DNA from: Clostridia bacterium
Lineage (GTDB): Bacteria; Bacillota; DSM-521; Neomoorellales; SLTJ01
DNA: 53,060 nucleotides
Direction: 5' to 3'
Assembly (NCBI GenBank): GCA_004347685.1
Contig: SLTJ01000006.1
Coordinates: 1-53,060 of the forward strand
Shown: positions 23,809-32,876 of the stretch, in pieces
How positions within the stretch are numbered: the stretch's first letter is position 1
How the letters are laid out: each line of letters opens with the position of its first letter
The notes under the pieces: generated by a model
The model's input: the letters and a program-made list of their open reading frames with translations, nothing else
The model's database searches: none
Told to the model about the DNA's origin: nothing
Program-made: the position numbers and the translations under genes

Positions 23809-25593
23809 GTGTACGGCTGGCATAGGAAGATTCTGGTGGTGGATTTGACCAGCGGCACCTTTCAAGAAGAAGCTCTACCAGGCGAGGTGGCGCATACCTG
23901 GCTGGGCGGAAGGGGCCTAGGGACTTACTGGCTCTATCACCACCTGGAGCAGGGGATTGACCCTCTCGGCGCGGACAATCACCTGGTATTTGCCGCCGGA
24001 CCCCTGGCGGGGACCAGGGCGCCCGCCTCCGGCCGGGTGAGTGCTTCCACCAAATCCCCCTTGACCGGGACTGTTTTTGATTCCAACGCCGGCGGGGCCT
24101 TCGGGGTCCGGCTGAAGTCCTGCGGGTATGAGGCCCTGGTAGTAACCGGGCGTTCCGCTTCCCCGGTATACCTGAAGGTATCTCCCGGTACGGTATCCCT
24201 GGAGCCGGCCGAAGCCCTGTGGGGACAGGATACGCGCGCAGCCCATCGCCACCTGGCCGGCGCCGGCGGGCCGGGTAGCAGCGTGGTCTGCATTGGCCCG
24301 GCGGGGGAAAACCTGGTGCGTTTTGCTTCCGTGGCTGTGGACGGCCGTCGCTCACTAGGCCGGGGCGGGCTGGGGGCAGTGATGGGGGCCAAGGGGCTAA
24401 AAGGCATTGTGGCGCGGGGCAACATGCCTACCGCCATCGCCGACCCCGAAGGTGCCGGCTTCGTCTGTTATGAAATGGAGAAGGTCCTCAAGGCGAACCC
24501 AGTTACCTCCCAAGCCCTGCCTGAGTTCGGTACGGCTGTACTGGTAAATCTGCTCAACCAAGCTGGGGCGTGGCCGGCGGGCAACTTCCGGCAGTCATCT
24601 TTTTCCGGGGCGGAAGCCATTTCCGGGGAGGCCCTGGCCGGGAGCCTGATGGAAAAAAGATTCGCCTGCTATCGCTGTCCCATCGGCTGCGGCCGCCTCA
24701 CCCGTACGTCCCGGGACAGGGGTGAAGGCCCGGAGTACGAAAGCATCTGGGCCCTGGGAGCCAACCTCGGGGTTGAGGACCTGCAAGTGATCGCCGAGGC
24801 CAACTATCTCTGCAATCGCCTGGGATTGGATACAATCTCCACCGGAGGCACCCTGGCCTGTGCAGCCGAGCTGGGGCTCGAGGCGGATTTTGGCCGGCCC
24901 GGAGTTTTGCTGGATCTGATTGAAAAGATCGCTTTTCGTCGGGGGGTCGGAGACGAGCTCGCTGAAGGCTCCCGCCGCCTGGCCGAAAAATACGGCCGGC
25001 CGGAGTTGGCCATGCAGGTAAAGGGGCTGGAGCTACCGGCCTACGATCCCCGCGGTCTGAAGGGTCAGGGACTGGCCTACGCCACCTCCAACCGGGGCGG
25101 TTGCCACCTGCGGGCCAACATGTTGGGGCCGGAAATCCTGGGGACGCCCAAGCGGGTAAACCGTTTTGCCTGGGCGGGAAAGGCGGGGCTGGTGATCGTG
25201 ATGCAGCACACCTCGGCCGTGCTGGATTCCCTGGTGATGTGCAAGTTTACTTCCTTTGCCCTGGGCGACGAGCATTATGCCCGTCTGCTCACCCGGGTTA
25301 CCGGCGAGGAATACCGGCCCCAGGATTTGCAGGTGATCGGGGAGCGCGTCTGGAATCTCGAGCGGCTTTTTAACCTGCGGGAAGGGTTTGCTCGTGCCGA
25401 CGATACCTTGCCGCCGCGCTTAACCTCCACTCCAGTGAGTGACGGCCCCGGCCGGGGGCAGATCGTGGAGCTTGAACCAATGCTGGGCGAGTATTACCGT
25501 TTTCGCGAGTGGGACGAACATGGCCGGCCGACGCCGGCCAAGCTGGCCCGGCTCGGCCTTACCGAGGTGGGGAGTGGTGGGGATGCGGTATGA
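23809..25593 (+). CDS. aor: Tungsten-type aldehyde ferredoxin oxidoreductase
   Basis: The enzyme oxidises aldehydes to acids (or the reverse) with ferredoxin, using a bis-pterin tungsten cofactor and one [4Fe-4S] cluster. The 594-residue product has the N-terminal AOR fold (WLGGRGLGTYWLYH, GVRLKSCGYEALVVTG, RRSLGRGGLGAVMGAKGLK). The cluster ligands are CYRCPIGCG at ~residues 286-294 and a later Cys in SLVMCKF. GTG 23809 starts the gene 3 nt after the MoaD-like gene, and its stop overlaps the aldolase start. The length is typical. Aldehydes made by the neighbouring aldolase could be substrates, which is inference. Confidence 0.92.
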   Translation: MYGWHRKILVVDLTSGTFQEEALPGEVAHTWLGGRGLGTYWLYHHLEQGIDPLGADNHLVFAAGPLAGTRAPASGRVSASTKSPLTGTVFDSNAGGAFGVRLKSCGYEALVVTGRSASPVYLKVSPGTVSLEPAEALWGQDTRAAHRHLAGAGGPGSSVVCIGPAGENLVRFASVAVDGRRSLGRGGLGAVMGAKGLKGIVARGNMPTAIADPEGAGFVCYEMEKVLKANPVTSQALPEFGTAVLVNLLNQAGAWPAGNFRQSSFSGAEAISGEALAGSLMEKRFACYRCPIGCGRLTRTSRDRGEGPEYESIWALGANLGVEDLQVIAEANYLCNRLGLDTISTGGTLACAAELGLEADFGRPGVLLDLIEKIAFRRGVGDELAEGSRRLAEKYGRPELAMQVKGLELPAYDPRGLKGQGLAYATSNRGGCHLRANMLGPEILGTPKRVNRFAWAGKAGLVIVMQHTSAVLDSLVMCKFTSFALGDEHYARLLTRVTGEEYRPQDLQVIGERVWNLERLFNLREGFARADDTLPPRLTSTPVSDGPGRGQIVELEPMLGEYYRFREWDEHGRPTPAKLARLGLTEVGSGGDAV

Positions 25594-26182
25594 GGAGTTT
25601 GCCCTGGTGGGCCGTGACCTGTTTGCCAGCGGCCTGATCAGTTCCCACGGGGGGAATCTGAGCGTGCGCATGGGGGATCGCGTTCTGATTACCCGGCGGG
25701 GCGCCATGCTGGCCCATCTGACGGATGAGGATATAATCGAAACCGGGCTGCATAAGAATGATTCGGGGGTGGCCCTGGCCTCCTCGGAAATTATAGTGCA
25801 CCGGGCCATTTACCGGCAGACAAATGCCTTGGCCGTGGTCCATGCCCACCCCCTTTGCGCCGTAACCCTTTCCTTGTACCAGGATACACTGGTGCCGGTA
25901 GATTCCGAGGGTTCCTACCTGCTCCACCAGGTTCCGGTGGTGGCCGCGGCTATGACCATAGGGTCTGAAGAAGTCGCCTCCCTGGTGGCCCCGGTGCTGG
26001 CCAGTTACCGGGTAGTTGTGGTGCGGGGCCACGGCAGTTTCGCCGTGGGGCAGTTTTTGGAGGAGGCGTGGCAGTGGACCTCCGCCCTGGAGGCTTCCTG
26101 CCAGATACTTTACCGGGTGAAGCTGCTGGGTCAGCCCATCAAAGAATACCGGCAACAGAGCGAGAACTATCATACGTGGTAG
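25583..26182 (+). CDS. Class II aldolase/adducin-family protein
   Basis: The 199-residue product resembles L-fuculose-1-phosphate aldolase and related enzymes, with SSHGGNLSVRMGDRVLITRR near the N-terminus and zinc ligands HAHP (~residues 89-92) and the later RGHGSF. The catalytic Glu is in SSEIIVHRAIY. These enzymes cleave sugar phosphates to dihydroxyacetone phosphate plus an aldehyde. ATG 25583 overlaps the AOR stop, implying co-translation. The sugar is not determinable. Confidence 0.85.
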   Translation: MRYEEFALVGRDLFASGLISSHGGNLSVRMGDRVLITRRGAMLAHLTDEDIIETGLHKNDSGVALASSEIIVHRAIYRQTNALAVVHAHPLCAVTLSLYQDTLVPVDSEGSYLLHQVPVVAAAMTIGSEEVASLVAPVLASYRVVVVRGHGSFAVGQFLEEAWQWTSALEASCQILYRVKLLGQPIKEYRQQSENYHTW

Positions 26183-27387
26183 AGGTGGAGACGCTGGAGC
26201 AAGCAGAGAATGACTTTCTCAGGGCAGCGCAGGAGGCGGCCGCGACCATTGTCCAGTGGAGACGCGCCATCCATGAAAACCCCGAACTTGGCTTTGCCGA
26301 ACACAGGACCGCGGCCCTGATCGCCACTGAGCTGGAGAAAATGGGCCTGCCGGTTACTTCGGGGGTGGCCGGGACCGGGGTGGTGGGGCTCCTGGCCGGG
26401 GGTGGACCCGGCCGGGTCATCGCCATCCGGGCGGATATGGATGCCTTACCCCTCCAGGAGATGACCGGACTGCCCTTTGCCTCCCGGCAGCCGGGACTCA
26501 TGCATGCCTGCGGTCACGACGCCCATGTGGCCATGAGCCTGGGGGCAGCCATGCTGCTTAGCCGGGTAAAGGAGGACCTTCCGGGGCAGGTGAAGTTTGT
26601 TTTCCAGCCCTGCGAGGAGACGCCGCCGGGCGGGGCCAGGGCTATGTTGGCGGCCGGCGTATTGTCCAATCCCCCCGTAGACTGCATTGTCGCCCTGCAC
26701 GTCAACCCGCACCTGCCGGCCGGTATGGTGGGTTATAAAGAAGGTACGGCCATGGCCGCCGCCGACCAGTTCACCGTCCGCGTCCTGGGCCAGGGCGGGC
26801 ACGGATCTTCGCCCCACCAGGGCGTGGACGCCGTTGTGGTTGCGGCGGCGGCCGTTCAGGCCCTGCAGACCATTGTCAGCCGCGAAATCAACCCCCTGGA
26901 GGCGGTGGTCATCACTGTGGGCACCATCCACGGCGGTCAGAAGAGCAATATCCTCGCCGACCGGGTGGAGTTCAGCGGTACCGTCCGGACCCTGACGCCG
27001 GAGATGCGGCAGAGGGTGCCGCAGGTGATGCGACGGGTACTGGAAGGGGTGGCCGCGGCCCACCGGGCCAGGATAGAAATGGACTATGAGGCTGGCTACC
27101 CGCCCCTGGTGAACGATCCCCAGGTGCTGCAACTAGTGGTGGCCGCTGCCGAAAAGGTCGTTTCTCGCCAGCGGCTGCTTCGAGTCCAACACCCGGCCAT
27201 GGGGAGTGAGGATTTTGCTTTTTTTGCCGAAGCTGTTCCGGCCGCCCACTTCGACCTGGGAGTGGCGCGAAAGAACAACACCAACTATCCCTGGCATCAC
27301 AGCCATTTTGACCTCGAAGAAGCCGCCCTGCCGGCGGGGGCGGCCGTGCTGGCCCAGATAGCCTGGGACTACCTGCATGGCACATAG
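26176..27387 (+). CDS. M20D-family amidohydrolase (IAA-amino acid hydrolase-like)
   Basis: The product is a metal-dependent aminoacylase/carboxypeptidase of about 403 residues. RRAIHENPELGFAEHRTA, DMDALPLQE and HACGHDAHVAM give the first metal ligands; CEETPPGGARAML, GGHGSSPHQGVDA and a C-terminal MGSEDFAFF follow, all typical of the M20D group (hippurate/IAA-amide/N-acyl amino acid hydrolases). The start is uncertain: GTG 26176 overlaps the aldolase stop, and GTG 26185 is also possible. The natural amide is unknown. Confidence 0.85.
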   Translation: MVEVETLEQAENDFLRAAQEAAATIVQWRRAIHENPELGFAEHRTAALIATELEKMGLPVTSGVAGTGVVGLLAGGGPGRVIAIRADMDALPLQEMTGLPFASRQPGLMHACGHDAHVAMSLGAAMLLSRVKEDLPGQVKFVFQPCEETPPGGARAMLAAGVLSNPPVDCIVALHVNPHLPAGMVGYKEGTAMAAADQFTVRVLGQGGHGSSPHQGVDAVVVAAAAVQALQTIVSREINPLEAVVITVGTIHGGQKSNILADRVEFSGTVRTLTPEMRQRVPQVMRRVLEGVAAAHRARIEMDYEAGYPPLVNDPQVLQLVVAAAEKVVSRQRLLRVQHPAMGSEDFAFFAEAVPAAHFDLGVARKNNTNYPWHHSHFDLEEAALPAGAAVLAQIAWDYLHGT

Positions 27388-27395
27388 AAAAGGAG

Positions 27396-28484
27396 TTGGT
27401 AAGCATCGGTTTTGTGCCTTGTTGTTCGGCCACCGGTATCGGCAGCCTGCCCCATACCGGTGTGGAGACGGCCCTGGACCTGGTCCTGGCCAGCGTCCCG
27501 GAAGTGCCCCACTGGCCGCAGTTGCCCCGCAGAGGACATATCGAGCATTTTGTTTACCAGTACCTCTGGCCCCTGGTTCGCCTGGGCCTGTTGCAGGAGG
27601 ATCGAATCATTCCGGCCGCGGCCGCGGACTTCCCGGACCGGCTGGCGGAGTTTTTCGGCCTTTACCTCGAGGCAGAGGCAGATGCGGCAGCTCTGGCGGC
27701 AGCCTTTGCCACGCCGCTGGAAGCCGCGCCGGGCCTGTACGCGTTCATGGAGAGGATGTCGGGGGGAGGTGCCGGTCGGGCTCGCTATCTGAAAGGCCAG
27801 ATTGCCGGGCCCCTCAGTGTGGGCCTGAATGTGTTTGACGACCGAGAACGTCCTGCTTTCTACGACCCGCAGTTGCGGGAACTACTGATCAAATGCCTGG
27901 CTGCCCAGGCGCGCTGGCAGGCGATGACGCTAGCGAAGCCAGGCCTGCCGGTGATGGTTTTTGTTGATGACCCGGCGGTGGCGGCCTGGGGCTCGTCTAC
28001 CTACATTGTGTTGGACCGGGCTCAGATAATAGCGGCCCTGGCCGAGGTGGTAGAGGCCATCCATGCGGGTGGGGGCCTGGCCGGGGTCCACTCCTGTGCG
28101 GCCGTGGACTGGGCGATTTTCTGGGAAGCAGGCTTTGACATCCTCAGCCTGGACACCTATGCCTTTTTCCCCAGCCTGCTGGGGTGCAGCGAGGGGCTGC
28201 GCGATTTCCTGCAGCGGGGCGGCGTATTGGCCTGGGGGATAGTCCCCACTTCCGACGCCGCCTGGGGAGAAACACCGGCCACCCTGGCACGTAAGTGGCA
28301 GGAACAGGTGGGAGCACTGGACGCCCGGGGTATCGCCGCGGAACTGGTTTACCGGCAGTCCCTCATCACGCCGAGTTGCGGCACCGGTACCCTGGAGATA
28401 GAACTGGCGGAGAACATTTACCGGTTGCTGCGGGACCTGGCGGAACTTATTCAGGCCGGTGCCCCTTGCCGGGGGCGGTCCTGA
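27396..28484 (+). CDS. MetE/UROD-superfamily methyltransferase-like protein
   Basis: The product has about 362 residues. GIGSLPHTGVETALDLVLAS near the N-terminus, GPLSVGLNVFDD, FVDDPAVAAWGS, GVHSCAAVDW (His-x-Cys zinc ligands) and LITPSCGTGTLEIE (third Cys) fit the C-terminal-type barrel of cobalamin-independent methionine synthase and related thiol methyltransferases. It lacks the MetE N-terminal half, as in archaeal core-MetE-like proteins. The donor may be a corrinoid protein or methyl-folate; this is unknown. TTG 27396 abuts AAAGGAG, so the true start may be downstream (GTG 27414). Confidence 0.7.
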   Translation: MVSIGFVPCCSATGIGSLPHTGVETALDLVLASVPEVPHWPQLPRRGHIEHFVYQYLWPLVRLGLLQEDRIIPAAAADFPDRLAEFFGLYLEAEADAAALAAAFATPLEAAPGLYAFMERMSGGGAGRARYLKGQIAGPLSVGLNVFDDRERPAFYDPQLRELLIKCLAAQARWQAMTLAKPGLPVMVFVDDPAVAAWGSSTYIVLDRAQIIAALAEVVEAIHAGGGLAGVHSCAAVDWAIFWEAGFDILSLDTYAFFPSLLGCSEGLRDFLQRGGVLAWGIVPTSDAAWGETPATLARKWQEQVGALDARGIAAELVYRQSLITPSCGTGTLEIELAENIYRLLRDLAELIQAGAPCRGRS

Positions 28485-28602
28485 AAAAGCGGAAGCGGGA
28501 ACCCGAGGGCATGGGGTCGGACCCTAGCCGGGAAGCAAAGTGAATCTGAACCCAGCCTCCGCGCCATGGAGGTAGCGTCAACGAGGATAAAAAAGCAGCA
28601 AC

Positions 28603-28630
28603 AGGGCCGAACTGGCCCTTATTTTTTTTC
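28603..28630 (+). terminator. Intrinsic terminator ahead of the dcw cluster
   Basis: AGGGCC (28603-28608) pairs with GGCCCT (28614-28619), followed by TTATTTTTTTT. The bases between 28485 and 28602 include a CCTCC/GGAGG hairpin (about 28556-28572); no known riboswitch is recognised. Confidence 0.85.
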
Positions 28631-28665
28631 TCTTGGCAGGATTTTGCCCTCAGATGACGAATATG

Positions 28666-28710
28666 GTGGGGGAAAGTGGTTAATAGTGGTGGGCAGACAC
28701 ATAGAAGTGG
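28666..28710 (+). promoter_or_regulatory. MraZ operator repeats
   Basis: GTGG occurs at 28666, 28676 and 28686, exactly 10 bp apart (GTGGGGGAAA / GTGGTTAATA / GTGGTGGGCA), with another GTGGGG at 28707. MraZ is known to bind direct TGGG-type repeats of 10-bp period upstream of its own gene, so this is probably the autoregulatory operator of the dcw cluster. Promoter hexamers here are not clear. Confidence 0.7.
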
Positions 28711-28719
28711 GGCAGCCGT

Positions 28720-29145
28720 ATGCTCATGGGGGAATTTCAGCACGCCATAGACGCCAAAGGGCGGCTCTTTATTCCGGCCCGCCTGCGGGAAGAACTGGGG
28801 GAGCGGTTTATCGTCACCCGGGGGCTGGAAAACTGCCTGTTCGTTTATCCCCTGAAGGAGTGGGCGGCCCTGGAGGAGAAGTTGCGGGCTCTGCCCTTCA
28901 CCCGGGCTGAAGCCAGGGGCTTCCAGCGGCTGTTTTTTTCCGGTGCCACCGAATGTGAACTGGACAAGCTGGGGAGAATCCTTCTGCCAGCCCACCTGCG
29001 GGAATATGCCGGGCTGGAGAAGGACGCGATTCTCATCGGCGTCTCCACCCGGGTGGAGGTATGGAGCCTGGCCGGCTGGCAGGCGTACAGCGAGAGGATA
29101 AGAGATAACTACGCCGAGCTGGCAGAGAAGCTGGAGCTGGCCTAG
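28720..29145 (+). CDS. mraZ: Transcriptional regulator MraZ
   Basis: The 141-residue product has two AbrB-like SpoVT/MraZ domains: GEFQHAIDAKGRLFIPARLR and ECELDKLGRILLPAHLREYA. MraZ forms ring oligomers, binds the direct repeats ahead of its gene and controls the division and cell-wall operon. It is the first gene of the cluster, directly upstream of rsmH, as in most bacteria. ATG 28720 matches the family N-terminus (MxMGEF). Confidence 0.96.
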   Translation: MLMGEFQHAIDAKGRLFIPARLREELGERFIVTRGLENCLFVYPLKEWAALEEKLRALPFTRAEARGFQRLFFSGATECELDKLGRILLPAHLREYAGLEKDAILIGVSTRVEVWSLAGWQAYSERIRDNYAELAEKLELA

Positions 29146-29208
29146 GTGGAGGTTGAAAAATCCGGGGCGGCAGGGTCTGGCCGCGCAGCGACATTACGGG
29201 CGGTGGAT

Positions 29209-30120
29209 ATGGAACAGTTGCATCTTCCGGTAATGCTGGCCGAAACCATGGAGTACCTGGCGCCCAAGCCAGGGGGAATCTACGTGGACTGCACTGTGGG
29301 AGCAGGTGGGCACAGCCGCGAGATTCTCCGCCGCCTGGACGGCCGGGGCCGGCTCTTCGGGATAGATCGTGACCCAGCGGCCCTGGAACTCGCTGCCAGG
29401 AACCTCGCGGCCGGCGGGGAGCAGGTGATCCTGGTACCCGGCCGGTTCAGCCAGCTCGGAGAGATACTGCGGTCCCTAAGCCTGGCTTGGGCCGACGGCT
29501 TCCTGTTCGACCTGGGGCTGTCTTCCATGCAGGTGGACGAAGCCCAGCGGGGCTTCAGTTACCAGCAGGAAGCTCCCCTGGATATGCGCATGGACCCACG
29601 GGAGCCGGTATCGGCGCGTGACCTGGTCAATGCCATGGACCGGGAGAGCCTGATGAGAATCTTGCGGGATTACGGGGAAGAACGGTGGGCCAGCCGGATA
29701 GCCGGGTTTATTGTCCACGCTCGCAGCCAGCGGCCTATTGCCACCACGGCCGAGCTGGTGGAAGTTATCAAGGAAGCCATCCCGGCCTCGGCCCGGCGCC
29801 GCGGCGGCCACCCGGCCAGACGCACCTTTCAGGCCCTGCGCATAGCCGTAAACAACGAACTGGAGGAACTCAGTACCGGATTGCAGCAAGCCATTGCGCA
29901 CCTGGCGCCTGGCGGGCGCATCTGCGTCATTTCTTTTCACTCCCTCGAGGACAGGATCGTCAAACGGACCTTCGGGCAGTTGCGCCAGGACGCCGGCTGG
30001 GAAATACTTACTCCCAGGCCGGTGGGGCCACAAGGGTCTGAGAAGGAGCGGAACCCCCGCAGCCGCAGTGCCAAGCTCCGGGCTGTGGCCAGGGTTCTAA
30101 CGGTCAAGGAGGCTGAATAA
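29209..30120 (+). CDS. rsmH: 16S rRNA (cytosine-1402-N4)-methyltransferase RsmH
   Basis: The product methylates N4 of C1402 in 16S rRNA using SAM. HLPVMLAETMEYL, DCTVGAGGHSREIL (SAM loop), FDLGLSSMQVDEAQRGFSY and VISFHSLEDRIVKRTF are family hallmarks. ATG 29209 gives 303 residues with the usual short lead before the first motif; GTG 29146, abutting the mraZ stop, would add 21 residues. It lies between mraZ and ftsL as in other Firmicutes. Confidence 0.95.
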   Translation: MEQLHLPVMLAETMEYLAPKPGGIYVDCTVGAGGHSREILRRLDGRGRLFGIDRDPAALELAARNLAAGGEQVILVPGRFSQLGEILRSLSLAWADGFLFDLGLSSMQVDEAQRGFSYQQEAPLDMRMDPREPVSARDLVNAMDRESLMRILRDYGEERWASRIAGFIVHARSQRPIATTAELVEVIKEAIPASARRRGGHPARRTFQALRIAVNNELEELSTGLQQAIAHLAPGGRICVISFHSLEDRIVKRTFGQLRQDAGWEILTPRPVGPQGSEKERNPRSRSAKLRAVARVLTVKEAE

Positions 30121-30122
30121 CT

Positions 30123-30632
30123 TTGGTAGAGGCTGAAGAACTAGCTGTCTATGCCCCGGCAGTGCTTCCCGGGAACACCCGGCCTCCGGAAGTCGCTCCG
30201 GCGCGGCCAGGTGCCCGGCGGCACAAGGGTCTGGTGTTGGCTGGGGTGGCGTTCTTGGGCCTGATGGGGCTGGCCGTGGTGGGCCAGGCGGCCGTGGTGG
30301 CCGTCAGGGGTTATGAGGTACAGCAACTGGAAGCGAAGGCGGTGGCCCTTTCCCGTAGTAACGACCGGCTGGAGCTGGAAATATCTCGCCTGCGTTCTCC
30401 AGAACAGGTGGCCCTGGCCGCCAGGGAAAGGTTAGGCATGGTGTCCCCGGCCGAGGCCGGGGTGGCTTACGTGCAGCCAGGTCCGGTGCCGGCGGCAGTC
30501 GCTGTCACTCCTTCCCCGCCGCTGCTGGTGGCGGAAAAGGGAAAAGATCCCTTTTTACGCCAGGTGGCTGGGGCGATCGGCGACCGGATAGGTAAGGCTA
30601 AACAGGCCCGGGCGGCAGAAAACGATCGCTAG
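30123..30632 (+). CDS. ftsL: FtsL-like septum protein
   Basis: The 169-residue bitopic membrane protein has a Pro-rich cytoplasmic N-terminus, one transmembrane helix (~38-60), then a coiled coil (YEVQQLEAKAVALSRSNDRL and beyond) with RERLGMVSPAE, the FtsL/DivIC signature region. A longer Pro/Ala-rich tail follows. FtsL links FtsQ/DivIB and the septal synthase FtsWI. Sequence conservation is low in this family, so position between rsmH and the PBP gene is the main support. TTG 30123 follows AAGGAGG. Confidence 0.8.
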   Translation: MVEAEELAVYAPAVLPGNTRPPEVAPARPGARRHKGLVLAGVAFLGLMGLAVVGQAAVVAVRGYEVQQLEAKAVALSRSNDRLELEISRLRSPEQVALAARERLGMVSPAEAGVAYVQPGPVPAAVAVTPSPPLLVAEKGKDPFLRQVAGAIGDRIGKAKQARAAENDR

Positions 30633-30683
30633 GAGAGTGCTGCCGGGCTTGCCGGCCGAACTTGACCAGGGGAGAGAAAAGGG

Positions 30684-32804
30684 TTGAGCCGCCAACTGAT
30701 CATTCAGCGCCGCCTGACGTGGACCGTCAAGATCTTGGTGGCCATTTTTTTGCTCCTGACCTTCCGCCTGGCCTGGGTGCAACTGGTCCGGGGCCAGGAG
30801 CTGGCGGCCCAGGCCAAGGATATTCACCTGCGGGACATGACTGTACAGGCCCGCCGGGGAATGATCCTGGACCGTAACCGAAAGGAACTGGCCATGAGTG
30901 TAAGCGCTCCTACCGTGGTGGCCATCCCGCCGGAAATCAAGTATAAAGGCGCGGCCACGGAGGTCGCCCGCCAGTTGGCCGAGATCCTCGGCCAGGATTA
31001 CCAGAAAATCTACCAGACAGTGACCAAAAATGGTAGCTGGGTATATGTGCAGCGCAAGGTTGACTTTGCGCGGGCGGAGAAGATCGCCCGGGCAAACTTG
31101 CCCGGGATAGAGATTATCGAAGAAAACCAGCGCTTCTATCCCCGTGGTGCCCTGGGCTCCCAGGTGCTGGGCTTGGCCGGTATTGATAATCAGGGGCTGG
31201 AAGGGTTGGAACTGGTTTATGACAAATATCTGCGGGGAGAACCCGGGTACCTGCAGGTGGAAGTTGACGCTGTCGGCCGGGAGATCCCCCAGGCCACCCA
31301 TAAATATATCCTCCCCCAGGACGGTGACAGCCTGGTGCTCACCCTGGACGAAACCCTGCAGTACCTGGCCGAACAGGAACTGGAGGACCTGATGGCCAGC
31401 CCTACCGCCCCCAAGCGGGCCGCCATTTTGGCCATGGACCCCCGCACCGGAGAAATTCTGGCCATGGCCATGCAGCCTACCTTTGACCCGAACAAATTTC
31501 AAGAATACCCCACGGCCAACCGCCGCAACTGGGTGGTTTCCGATACCTATGAACCCGGCTCCGCGTTCAAGATTATCACCGTCACCGCTGCGGTGGCCGA
31601 GGGCGTGGTCCACAGCGGGGAGAAGTTTTACGATCCCGGCTATATAAGGGTGGGCCGGGAAACCATCAAGTGTTGGCGTTTTCCCCGCTCCCATGGCAGC
31701 GAGACCTTTGCCGAAGGGGTGGCTAACTCCTGCAACCCCGTATTTGTCACTGTGGGCTTGCGCCTGGAAGAAAAACAGCAGGGGCTTTTTTACAAGTACA
31801 TCCGGGCCTTTGGTATCGGCAGCAAAACGGGCATTGACCTGAACGGCGAAGCTACCGGCCAGATGATCCAGGAGGACAAACTGCGGGATATCAATATCGC
31901 TACCATTTCCATCGGCCAGTCCATTGCTGTAACTCCCATACAAATGGTAACCATGGCCAGCGCGGTGGCCAACGGCGGCCGTCTGTTACAGCCGCACCTG
32001 GTCAAAGAAGTCATTGACGGCCACGGAGAGGTGGTAGAGAAAATCGCGCCCCGGGTAGTCAGGCAGGTAGTCAGCCCGGAGGTGGCAGAGCAGGTGTCAC
32101 TGCTGCTGGAAGGAGTGGTGGCCGGCGGCACCGGTTCCGGCGCTGCCATCGAGGGCTACCGGGTAGCGGGCAAAACCGGGACGGCGCAGAAGCCCGGTCC
32201 GGGCGGGTATCAGCCGGGTAAGTACGTAGCTTCCTTTCTTGGTTTTGCTCCGGTCGGAGAGCCCAGACTGGCGGTCCTGGTGGTCATTGACGAGCCCCAG
32301 GGTGTATACTTCGGCGGCCAGATCGCGGCCCCTATCTTCAAGCACTTCATGGAGCAGGGGTTGCATTACCTGGGGGTGCCACCGCGGCAAGCTGAAAGCC
32401 AGGAACAGGCCCCGCCGGTGGCCGTGCCGCCGGTAATGAACCTGCCACCGGACAAGGCGGCCCGCGTCATCCGCTCCCAGGGGCTGGAGCCGGTTTTGCT
32501 GGGCCGGGGGGAGGTAATAGTCAATCAGGTGCCCGGGGGTCTGTCCCGGGTGGCGCCCGGCACCAGGGTCTTGCTCTACCTGGGGCAAACCGGCGACCCG
32601 AGCGAAGTGAGCGTTCCAGACGTTACCGGCCTGCACACGCGGGAAACGGCGGAACTTCTGGAAATGCTGGGCCTGAAACTCGAGGCTGAGGGGTCGGGGC
32701 AGGCGGTGGAGCAAGACCCGGTACCAGGGACGGTGGTTCCCAAGGGACAGGGGGTAAAGGTACGCTTCGCCGAGGAGGAGACCGAGCCGGCGCTTGGCCC
32801 GTAA
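30684..32804 (+). CDS. Class B penicillin-binding protein (FtsI/SpoVD-like) with two PASTA-like domains
   Basis: This is a septal peptidoglycan transpeptidase of 706 residues. An N-terminal membrane anchor (~14-33) and dimerisation domain precede the transpeptidase motifs: SxxK near Ser293 (GSAFK), SxN near 349 (NSCNP) and KTG near 497 (AGKTGTAQ). Two C-terminal PASTA-like units follow (VPPVMNLPPDKAARVIRSQG and VSVPDVTGLHTRETAELLEM). Family members with PASTA domains here are FtsI/Pbp2B (division) or SpoVD (spore cortex). As it is the only class B PBP in the cluster it may serve division; I cannot separate the two. It partners FtsW. Confidence 0.93.
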   Translation: MSRQLIIQRRLTWTVKILVAIFLLLTFRLAWVQLVRGQELAAQAKDIHLRDMTVQARRGMILDRNRKELAMSVSAPTVVAIPPEIKYKGAATEVARQLAEILGQDYQKIYQTVTKNGSWVYVQRKVDFARAEKIARANLPGIEIIEENQRFYPRGALGSQVLGLAGIDNQGLEGLELVYDKYLRGEPGYLQVEVDAVGREIPQATHKYILPQDGDSLVLTLDETLQYLAEQELEDLMASPTAPKRAAILAMDPRTGEILAMAMQPTFDPNKFQEYPTANRRNWVVSDTYEPGSAFKIITVTAAVAEGVVHSGEKFYDPGYIRVGRETIKCWRFPRSHGSETFAEGVANSCNPVFVTVGLRLEEKQQGLFYKYIRAFGIGSKTGIDLNGEATGQMIQEDKLRDINIATISIGQSIAVTPIQMVTMASAVANGGRLLQPHLVKEVIDGHGEVVEKIAPRVVRQVVSPEVAEQVSLLLEGVVAGGTGSGAAIEGYRVAGKTGTAQKPGPGGYQPGKYVASFLGFAPVGEPRLAVLVVIDEPQGVYFGGQIAAPIFKHFMEQGLHYLGVPPRQAESQEQAPPVAVPPVMNLPPDKAARVIRSQGLEPVLLGRGEVIVNQVPGGLSRVAPGTRVLLYLGQTGDPSEVSVPDVTGLHTRETAELLEMLGLKLEAEGSGQAVEQDPVPGTVVPKGQGVKVRFAEEETEPALGP

Positions 32805-32843
32805 GCAGGAAAGAATAGCAGGATAATCCCCGGCTGGATGGAG

Positions 32844-32849
32844 TATAAT
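32844..32849 (+). promoter_or_regulatory. Possible internal promoter -10 before murE
   Basis: TATAAT lies about 28 bp before the murE start with no good -35 hexamer at normal spacing; weak support. Confidence 0.3.
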
Positions 32850-32876
32850 ATCTTGATAGCTTAAGATTGAGGATTG

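Noticed and set aside
28485..28602. Riboswitch-like sequence before mraZ (hairpin then AGGATAAAAAAGCAGC), faintly like the 5' part of repeats A and B
   Set aside because: Similarity is short and I could not match any known riboswitch; only the terminator at 28603-28630 is supported.
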